Assembly: GCA_014529385.2 (NCBI GenBank)
Contig: CM043944.1
Span: 79,886,384-79,950,383, forward strand
DNA: 64,000 bases
DNA from: Adiantum capillus-veneris
Lineage: Eukaryota > Streptophyta > Polypodiopsida > Polypodiales > Pteridaceae
Reading direction: 5' to 3'
Shown: piece after piece, positions 54,572 to 64,000 of the stretch
Layout of the letters: each line of letters starts with the position of its first letter
How positions within the stretch are numbered: the stretch's first letter is position 1
Notes under the pieces: model-generated
Told to the model about the DNA's origin: nothing
The model's input: the letters and a program-made list of their open reading frames with translations, nothing else
Database searches by the model: none
Program-made: the position numbers and the translations under genes

Positions 54572-56449
54572 ATGTACTACTGTCCCAAACCACGACAAAA
54601 CTATAATAGAGGAGGTAGGAGGAACCAATTGTCACCCCCTAGAGAAAGAACACCCCCACCCCGAGCACCACCCCCACCAACACAAATTCTACGTCCACCC
54701 CAGACACCACTACAAGCATCCATCCCACCTCTTCCACCAGCCCCACCACCTGATCGCCCTGTAAACATCATAAGGTTAGAAGATAAAGGAAAAGCCGTAG
54801 TAGTGGATCTACCCAGAGCAAAGGAGAGGGACAAGGATAAGGAGAAGGTAACCTTTTTAGAACCACTTGAAGCCATGACTATGAAAAGAGCTAGGAGGGA
54901 GAAAGCTACACAATCAGATGATGAGAGAAGCATGAGAGGAGAAACTAGCAAGAGGCCATCCAGGCCACGACGAAAATTGGGCATCACCGACTTCCAGCTA
55001 GGGGAAAGTTCTAAGCCCTATGATCTAACATTGGATGTGGTAGAGCAAGGACCGAAGATTACATGGCCACAGCTGCTACATCTTGCACCAAAAGTAAGGC
55101 GACAATGGTCTAAAATGGTAAGTACAAGACGCTCCAAAACAAAGGTAGCCGGAGCAATTTCGGGATGCAACATGGATGACATCCTTCCAATTGTCGACGT
55201 AAACATAAAAGGAAAGAGGGTTGGAAACACCTACATTGATGGAGGTGCACAAATCTGTGTAATGAGCAAAGCTATGATGCTTCGATTAGGGCTCGAGGTT
55301 GACAGGCCTTCTCCATGCAAGGCAAAGATGGCAAACAACGCAAAAGTAAAGTGTGTGGGTGTGGTAAGTGCCGTGAAAATTAAAGCTTTCAACACTGAGG
55401 TAGAGGTAGATGTTTTTGTAATGCCTACTAAGGGGGAGGGCTATCCACTAATTTTGGGAAGGCCATGGTTGATGGCCATGAAGGCAAAACAGGACTGGGG
55501 TACTGGCCTTCTACGCATGACCGGTAAGAAAGGGGAGACAATCTACTACGACATGAGGATTGGCAAGCAGAAGCAAATGAATCTGGAAACATCGGCAGAT
55601 GAAACCGCTAGCAAATCTTCCAGTTCTGAGGAGGAGACCACATCCACCGACGAAAGTGACAGTTCCATTGATGTGATGGGTATCATTATGAAGGATCCAC
55701 AAAGGGTAAGCACAACTGGTGATCCATCACCAAAAGGGAAACCCAATGAAGAGGAGAGAAAATCACCTGGCCTAGGAGGAAGTAGGTTGAAGGGTATGTT
55801 GTCTACGGAATTAACACTTGAGGAGAAAGATAGTTTTTTGAAAATGTTGATGGGATTTCCTAACCTGTTCATTGACAACTATGAAAGAATCACAGGCATT
55901 ACAATGGTGGAACATCATATTAAGCTGAAGGAAGGGGTAAAACCAGTTGTGCAAAAGCTACGACGACTGGGGGTCATACAAGAAAAGGCACTCTTGGCCG
56001 AGGTAAGGAAACTGCTGGAGGCAGGATTCATCTATCCTGTAGAAAACTCAGAATGGGTGTCACCCGTAGTGGTGACGCCTAAAAAGAATGGTAAGTGGAG
56101 GGTCTATGTTGACTACAAACCACTAAATGCAGCTACAAAGAGAGACCACTTTCCTCTCCCTTTCTTGGATGAAATTCTGAATGAAGTAGCGGGTTTTGAA
56201 TGCTATACCGTATGTGATGGTTATTCAGGATACTTTCAAATACGCATAGCCTTGGAAGATCAGCTAAAAACCACTTTTATCACGCCATGGGGTTGTTTTG
56301 CATACAAGGTTATGCCATTTGGTCTCACAAATGCACCTGCCACATTCCAAAGATATGTCACATATGTTTTTCAACCGTTCTTTGGAACATCCATAAGAGT
56401 GTTCAATGATGATTTTTGTATATATATAGCTCCTGTATTTCACATTTAG
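54572..56449 (+). pseudogene. Element 2 gag tail, protease and RT N-terminal part
   Basis: This 625-codon frame begins inside the zinc knuckle (MYYCPKPRQNYNRGG) and so is not a true start. It follows with a proline-rich linker (to about 70), a charged region, protease (YIDGGAQICVMS about residue 225; LILGRPWLMA about 290), a Ser/Glu/Thr-rich linker, and RT (KLRRLGVIQEKALLAEV, WVSPVVVTPKKNGKWRV, CDGYSGYFQI, VMPFGLTNAPATFQRY). The active site reads FNDDFCIY where element 1 has FIDDFCIY. The frame is lost a few codons later, at about 56425. Confidence 0.9.
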
Positions 56450-58470
56450 AAAAGGTAACTGAAGGTTTGGCCAGGTTGCAGAGCCTAGGTGGGAAATTAA
56501 ATGTGGATAAATGCCACATTGGGGAGAGTAAAGTCATTCTACTAGGCCATGAAATTTCAGCAAAAGGTATCAACGCCGACCCAAGTAAGGTGTCCGCACT
56601 CATAGCCCTACCTTCACCAACGACCGCACGTCAACTGGTCTCTTTTCTACAGAAGGTGAGGTACTTAAGTAGATTCATACATCTACTCTCACAACTTGTT
56701 CTACCACTGCAAGAACTCACTCAAAGATCAACTTTCACTTGGGACGAGGAAAGCGAACATCACTACAACAAGGTAAAGGAGGTCTTAACCACTCTGCCAA
56801 CTATCTCACCACCTAAGTGGGATGAAAAATTCTATGTCACCTCAAGTGTTGGTGATGACTCATTGGGGGCTGTGCTACTCCAAAAGGATACGACGACATC
56901 TTTCATGAGGCCAATCTACTTCTCTAGTCGAATGATGACAGCAGGAGAGAAAGGTCTCACCCATGTGGAACACTTAGTCCTAGCTCTTAGATTTGCAACT
57001 ACAAAGTTTAGGTCATATTTGCTGCCTAAGCAATTTGTGATTCTAACCACAGATGAAATATTTCCCTATGTTGTACAACACATGGATGTGTTTTCTAGAA
57101 TTACTAAATGGCTAGTTCGTCTGCAAGAGTTTGACTACACGGTACAGGTAGAAAGCACGACAAGGGCAAGTTTGGGGGGACTCATGACCTACCAAGTCTT
57201 TGAAGGGAAGGAGAAGCAATCTAAGGAAGGAGAAGTCCGATTACCTCCAGTACCACCGATGGTAGAAGGAGCATACTCTCTCTACTTTGATGGAGCCTAC
57301 AAGCGAGCGTCCGACAAAGCAGCTGCAGGCATAGTGGTCTTTGATGACAAAGGGACAAAGGTATTTTCGTTGGGCCAATTGTTAGATTCACATTCTAACA
57401 ATGAAGCTGAGTATGCAGCACTAACCAAGGGTCTACAATGGTGCGTCTCACAAGGTGTACAACGCCTTAATGTATTTGGGGATGCTCTACTTCTGGTAAG
57501 GCAAGTAAATGGAGCATGGACATGCAAGAATCCTAGTTTAAGGATTCACTTAAGTGGTGTAAAAACCTTGTTGGGTAAGTTTGAAGAAGTTCAAATACAC
57601 CATATCCCAAGGGCTCAAAACCAAGAAGCAGATGCCCTAGCAAGTGAAAGACTACAGGAAGTGGTGGTTGGAGCAATAAAACTAAAGCTCCCTCTATTTC
57701 AAGGCAGTGATGCCTTGCCTAACATCATGCATTTTTTGGAAACAGGGAAATGCCCATCAGATTTAACAAAGGGACAGAAGCAATGGCTGACGCGGAAGGC
57801 CACAAGGTATCGACTCATCAATGACGGTTTGTACTGTAAGGGTAAGGACCAAATACTCAGGAAGGTCCCTCTCTCTCAGGAAATCACGGGAGTAATTGCT
57901 AGTTGTCACGACGGGGTTTGTGGTGGTCACTTTTCCCTAGACATAACAAGTAGGAAAATCTTGCAGGCAGGCTTCATATGGCCTAGCCTCAACTGTGATG
58001 TACACCATTGGTGCAAAACGTGTAAGTTGTGTCAAAAGGCCAGCACTAGGTCACTTATGCCTGAACCACAGACACCTATTCTCTCATATGGCCCATTTGA
58101 AAAATGGGGTATCGATGCCATTGGGCCATTACCTAGGGCCAACTCAGGAAAATTCTACATTATCATGGGGGTCGACTACATGACTAGATGGGCAGAGGCT
58201 ACAGCCACCACTAGAATCCAAGCGGTAGAGGTAGCTAAATTTATCTACGAGCACATATGCTGTAGGTTTGGCACACCTTTAGAGATCATCTCTGATAGAG
58301 GGCCAGGTTTCAGAGCAGACTTGGTAGGAGAATTAATGCAAAAACTGGGCATTACAAGGAGGCACTCTTCACCATATTACCCTCAATGTAATGGCCTAGT
58401 TGAAAAGGTAAATGGAATGGTTTCTAAAATTACTACCAAGCAGGTAAACAATCATCCCGGAGACGGATAA
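56416..58470 (+). pseudogene. Element 2 RT C-terminal, two RNase H domains, integrase core
   Basis: This 684-codon frame overlaps the previous one. Order: RT thumb (LNVDKCHIGESKVILLGHE), RT-linked RNase H (PIYFSSRMMTAGEKGL), second RNase H (LYFDGAYKR about residue 285; SNNEAEYAAL), H2C2 zinc domain (HDGVCGGHF ... CKTCKLCQ), and integrase core with all three acidic residues visible (KWGIDAIGP; IISDRGPGF; NGLVEKVNG). A frameshift near 58455 ends it early. Integrase would insert the cDNA into the genome. Confidence 0.92.
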
Positions 58471-58948
58471 GTATCTACTACCAGCTTTCTGGGCCTACAG
58501 AACTTCATTTCGTACATCCTTGGGATTCACACCGTATCATCTAGTATTTGGTAAGGAAGCAATCTTGCCCATTGAAGTGCAACTACAAAGTCTCAGAGTA
58601 ATGGCAAGCCAACTTCAACAACCCAACATGCATTTGAGAGATCACATCATCAACTTGGAAAGACTGCAGCTGAACAGAGCAATATATTATTATGCAGCAC
58701 AAGCAGAGCATAGACGGCTTAGCTTTCACGAGCATCTCCGGAAAAAAGAATTGAAGAAAGGAAGGTTGGTGCTCCGCTACGACAATCACTTCGACACGCG
58801 CAAGGATAAGAAACTCCTGCTCCGATGGGAAGGCCCTTTCATCATCAGGAAAAATTATGCCAATGGAAGCTACCAGCTTATGGAGGCTGATGGAAAACTT
58901 CAAAAAACCAGGGTAAATGGTTGGCGACTTAAACCTTATTTTCTTTGA
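58455..58948 (+). pseudogene. Element 2 integrase C-terminal part
   Basis: After the frameshift the frame continues with PAFWAYRTSFRTSLGFTPYH and LVFGKEAILPIEVQ, then DTRKDKKLLLRWEGPFIIRK and the end KTRVNGWRLKPYFL. These are the usual end motifs of Tat/Athila-type integrases. No chromodomain is present. Confidence 0.85.
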
Positions 58949-59056
58949 TTTGACCAGGCTCCACCAATTGACATTCCAGATGAGGACACACCATCAGCCG
59001 CCACCTCCGATGATAATGATCAAACAGATGAGCTAGACACATGAATGCCTCTAGCC

Positions 59057-59068
59057 AAAAGGGGAGGG
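59057..59068 (+). other. Polypurine tract of element 2
   Basis: AAAAGGGGAGGG, four bases before the 3' LTR start TGATGGGGG. Confidence 0.8.
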
Positions 59069-59072
59069 CTAA

Positions 59073-60707
<1,635 letters not shown>

Positions 60708-61046
60708 ATAGCATACTTGTGTTGAAAAGAAAACTAGAAGGAAAGGGAAAGCTTCAAATTTCAAGGAAGTAGTTTCACCCTTCCTTTTCACTTCTTGGAG
60801 GAAGGAAAATTTTCCTCCAAAAATTCTTTTTTCCTCAAAGAGGTAGCTTCAAACTGAACAAAAGCCTTCACAAAACAACCAGTTTTTGTGAAGAATCAAC
60901 AAAGGTGTTCTTACGACGAATGACACGTGAAGTGCTCACTTACAAGGTGAGGTTTGCATGCAATGCAAATCGCGGAGCATACAAAACACAAAGACTTCAA
61001 TTTCACAAGGTACGTTGACATTTTTTTTCTCTCTCTACATTAGTGT

Positions 61047-62225
61047 GTGTTTACCATGGCTAGTGAGGATATCCCACCTACACAAACTTTAGAGTTTGAG
61101 CATGTAGATCAAAATCGGGGCACCACGGGTGCTGCTGACACTAATATGCATGACGATGATGATCTAGGAGATCATGGCCTTGTAGGTATGGCTGCTTTCA
61201 AGACTTTGGAAAATTGCCAAAACGGACTTGAACGCAACTCTCTGCACTCAATGCAAATGTTACCAATCTTACGGAGTTACTTGTGAAATTTATGAATTCA
61301 CGGATGGCTCAAGGAGCCACAAGTGGCACGATTCAAGGGAACCAAGCTCACGCGACTCAAGGAGTCCAAGAGACAAGTGCTTCAGAAGATGTAGAAGGTA
61401 GCAATGCATTACTTAAGAATATCACCATTCTTGAGTTTCACGAGGAAGAGCGTGATCGCAACAAGGATGCAGTCAATACGTTCTTACAAAAATGGAGTGA
61501 TATTCATATATTGAGACACACCCTGGATATAAAGATGGCTATGGAAACCAATCTATCTCTTAAAGGAAAGGCCTATGAGTGGTGGATGACATTTCCAATC
61601 GATGCTCGTCCTTGTCTTGGGCTGCATTTCAAGCTTCTTTCTCCAAAGAGTTTTTGGACTCCAATGAAGAAGACAAGAATTTGTTAGCATGGGATGCATT
61701 GCCGCATGTATGGCCTCTCTCTCACACAGTACCTTTTGAAGTATCGGGAAATCATATTAAAACTAGAAGGTCTAGATGAATTCCAAAAGATACGGGGTTT
61801 TAATAGGGGTCTTGACAAAGAGTATCGTCTTCATATCAAGACCCAACATCCAAAGACTTTCGAAGAAGCCACAATCATGCCCAAAGATATGACGATGACC
61901 AAGAGAGGAAAGGAAATGTTCCCTACTCTAAGAATAATTTTGCTAAGAGCAATGTGGCTAAGAGCCAATGGCGAGGTAGATCTCCCACACGTGCCAAGAG
62001 GAATAAGAGACAATCTACCTCTCCATGCCCACAAGAGGCTAAGAAGCCTAAGCAATCACGAGATACTCCACGTGGGTCTCTCACAGCACTGTTGATTTTG
62101 AGCGTGCAAAGAAACACAATTTGTGTTTTGGATGCCTTTTGGACCAACATAACAAGAAAGATTGTCCTCTTTTGCAAGGAAAAGAAAAGGCCATGCACAC
62201 GGTGTGTAACGCCTCACATTAGATA
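61047..62225 (+). pseudogene. Element 3 gag with zinc knuckle, several breaks
   Basis: A likely start at 61056 (MASEDIPPTQTLEFEHVD) is followed by a stop near 61286. The frame from 61283 holds capsid blocks (ALLKNITILEFHEEERDRNK, LSLKGKAYEWWMTF), then after a shift LTQYLLKYREIILKLEGLDE and FNRGLDKEYRLHIKTQHPKT. A zinc knuckle CFGCLLDQHNKKDC (C-x2-C-x4-H-x4-C) lies at about 62127-62170 in yet another frame. At least three frame changes occur. Confidence 0.75.
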
Positions 62226-62260
62226 TATCTGCTAAATATTGTGATGTAGAGGTTCTTCAT

Positions 62261-62788
62261 ATGGAAGAAAAGCACAAGTGTTGTGTGCCTACTTCAATAT
62301 GGCAGCCCACCTTTGGCCCCCATGGTTTGATTCGCATGCATGGAACTATTAACAGACAACGTTTTCGTATTTTAGTGGATGATGGTGCAACTCATAACTT
62401 CTTGAACTATATGCTAGTCAGGAAATTGAAGCTTACACAGACTCCCTGCTCCCACAAGTATGTGATGGAGCACATGTCTGGCAATGATAAAGTAGTATGG
62501 GAAACTTTAGTTCAAGGGGTTGAGCTTATTGTTCAAGATCATACGATGACCCCAGAGTTTCAAGTTATGAACATGGACCTTGCTGATGTTGTTTTAGGAT
62601 GGGAGTGGCTGCATGGTTTAGGAAACAAATTGCACACTAGTTATGAACACAACTCCTTATCCTTTATGGCCAATAGTAAACATGTGCTTTTTTTGGGTGA
62701 GAAAAATATACCATTTGCACCTCTTATATGTACAGCTGAGCTCTCTATTTTGCAGAAAGCAGATTTACCCCCTACACGTGATGTGTAG
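62261..62788 (+). pseudogene. Element 3 aspartic protease region
   Basis: The frame reads RFRILVDDGATHNFLN (protease active site; most relatives have D-S-G-A, here D-D-G-A) and MDLADVVLGWEWLHGLG (second half). A stop at 62788 separates it from RT, where the intact element would read through. Confidence 0.75.
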
Positions 62789-62803
62789 CATGGCATAGAT
62801 GTC

Positions 62804-63481
62804 TTGCCAGGCAGTAAACCAGTGAGTAAACCACCTTATCGTATGAGTGCTAAAAAAGCCAAGGAGGTTGAGAGTTGGCTGTCTGACTACCTCGCCCGTG
62901 GTTTCATTAGACCTAGCACTTCACCTTGGGCATCACCAATTCTATTGGTAAAAACAAAATATGGTACTATGCGGATATGCGTAGATTATCACAGATTAAA
63001 CGCCATAACCATCAAGAACAAGTATCCTCTGCCAAGAGTGGATGAGTTGTTTGATCAACTCCATGGGTCAAGATACTATACAAAGATAGATCTTCGTTCA
63101 GGATACCATCAGGTGCTTATCCTTTTGCAAGATATCTCCAAAACTGCCTTTAGAACACAGTTCGGGCATTTTGAATTTTTGGGTATGCCTTTTGGTTTAG
63201 CCAATGCTCCATCTACATTTATGACACTCATGGATAGTGTCTTACGTCCCTATCTTGGAAAATTTGTTGTGGTCTTCCTTGATGACATTCTCATATACAA
63301 TAAGATTGAAGATGATCACATAGAACACTTACGATTAGTGTTCGAACAGCTACGAGCTAACGTGCTCTATGCTAAGCAAAGCAAGTGGAATTTCTTTAAA
63401 ATAGAGATACATTACCTTGTTCATGTGATCTCTTATTCTGGCATCAAAATGGACACTGACAAGGTCATTGTCATTCTTTGA
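62804..63481 (+). pseudogene. Element 3 reverse transcriptase
   Basis: Holds RT blocks in order: [91 protein letters not shown] and the active site [14 protein letters not shown] at 63479-63481 ends the frame where the thumb should continue. The family is clear; the copy is inactive. Confidence 0.9.
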
Positions 63482-64000
63482 TGGCCACACCCCAACACGG
63501 TTGAGGGGCTTCAAATAGTTTTAGGCATGGCTGGATTTTATCGACAGTATATCCATGATTATGCCAAAATCGTTGTTCCTATCACGTATCGGCGTAAAGC
63601 AAAAGGTAAGACCTTTTCTTGGGAAGAAGCCCAAAAACGCAGTTTTGAACAGGTCAAGGTAGCTATAGCCACTGCTCCCATCCTCGCAAATCGTTGACCC
63701 ACTTAAACCGTTTGTGATAGAGACTGATGCTAGTGATAAAGCAATTGGTGTAGTACTTCTCGAGCAGGGAAGACCTATAGCTTTTGAAAGTAAAAAGTTA
63801 GATAGAGCTCAACATAATTATTCTGTCTATGAGAGAGAGCTCTATGCCATAAATCACGCTTTATGAAAGTGGAGACACTATTATATGGTGTCAAGTTTGA
63901 ATTAGATTTTGACCATGAGAGTTTCAAATGGTTTTCTACTCAAGCGGACTTGAAGGACCATGAAGCTAGATGGGCAGAAATCCTTCAAGACTATGATTGT
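63482..64000 (+). pseudogene. Element 3 RT thumb and RNase H, degenerate
   Basis: In changing frames the sequence reads LGMAGFYRQYIHDYAKI, then FVIETDASDKAIGVVLLEQG (RNase H start, catalytic D present), YSVYERELYAINHAL followed by a TGA. It continues past the window end. Confidence 0.8.

Larger units (their letters stand above)
60708..64000 (+). mobile_element. Ty3/gypsy retrotransposon 3, decayed, runs off window
   Basis: Gag, zinc knuckle, protease, RT and RNase H appear in order on the plus strand, each broken by stops or shifts. The protease and RT are of a different type from elements 1 and 2 ([19 protein letters not shown]) and there is no second RNase H in view. The lineage looks chromovirus-like, but the integrase end that would show a chromodomain is outside the window. 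Confidence 0.85.

Noticed and set aside
54601-54987. Glycine-rich minus-strand ORF opposite the gag linker (also 3611-4005 plus strand)
   Set aside because: It is the antisense of the proline-rich gag linker.

Overview
The window looks like nuclear DNA of a land plant with a large, repeat-rich genome. The evidence is plant-type Ty3/gypsy elements with a second RNase H, a Ty1/copia element primed by initiator tRNA-Met, CACTA (En/Spm) transposase domains (tnp2, DUF4218, DUF4216), fragments of a plant EPSP synthase gene, GT-AG introns, and very long (CT)n and (GT)n tracts. I cannot name the species. A fern, lycophyte or other non-flowering lineage is possible, but nothing here proves it. No tRNA, rRNA, CRISPR or bacterial-type feature was seen. 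Almost all recognisable coding sequence is transposon-derived and broken.

Layout. 1-7416 is a decayed minus-strand Ty3/gypsy element of the Tat/Ogre type, with extra ORFs upstream of gag and its LTR running from 6031 towards higher coordinates. 7417-12529 is a nearly complete minus-strand Ty1/copia element (227 bp LTRs, PBS, PPT, 5 bp target duplication) that landed in a GT-rich microsatellite. 12530-13700 is low-complexity sequence. 13718-17668 holds two tandem copies of an internally deleted CACTA derivative, and another CACTA end lies at 20398-20640. A RING-finger ORF is at 21673-22206. 22733-30896 is a non-autonomous LTR retroelement (LTRs about 23971-25799 and 28089-29865) whose LTRs each carry a piece of EPSP synthase, bracketed by a second pair of 1 kb direct repeats.

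32870-48640 is a CACTA neighbourhood. Tnp2 remains are at 32870-33770. Unrecognised genes follow, here called V, W and Z; W and Z occur as a pair twice. DUF4218 is split in two by a 6.5 kb LTR element (38860-45385) with a perfect 5 bp target duplication. DUF4216 and a CACTA 3' terminus ending in TAGTG at 47497 come next, and that terminus truncates the second W copy.

50548-60707 is a young Ty3/gypsy element on the plus strand, related to the first one. Its LTRs are 1.6 kb and differ at roughly 1% by eye. An inverted U3-only LTR fragment sits inside its gag. 60708-64000 is a decayed second Ty3/gypsy type (gag, protease, RT, RNase H) that runs off the window. The young element appears to have inserted into this element or its upstream sequence.

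The parts do not form one pathway. The window is a stack of nested insertions, and the biological interest lies in host gene capture (EPSP synthase in an LTR), the duplicated W-Z gene pair, and the rearrangement signatures. Calls rest on reading motifs by eye; no database search was run.
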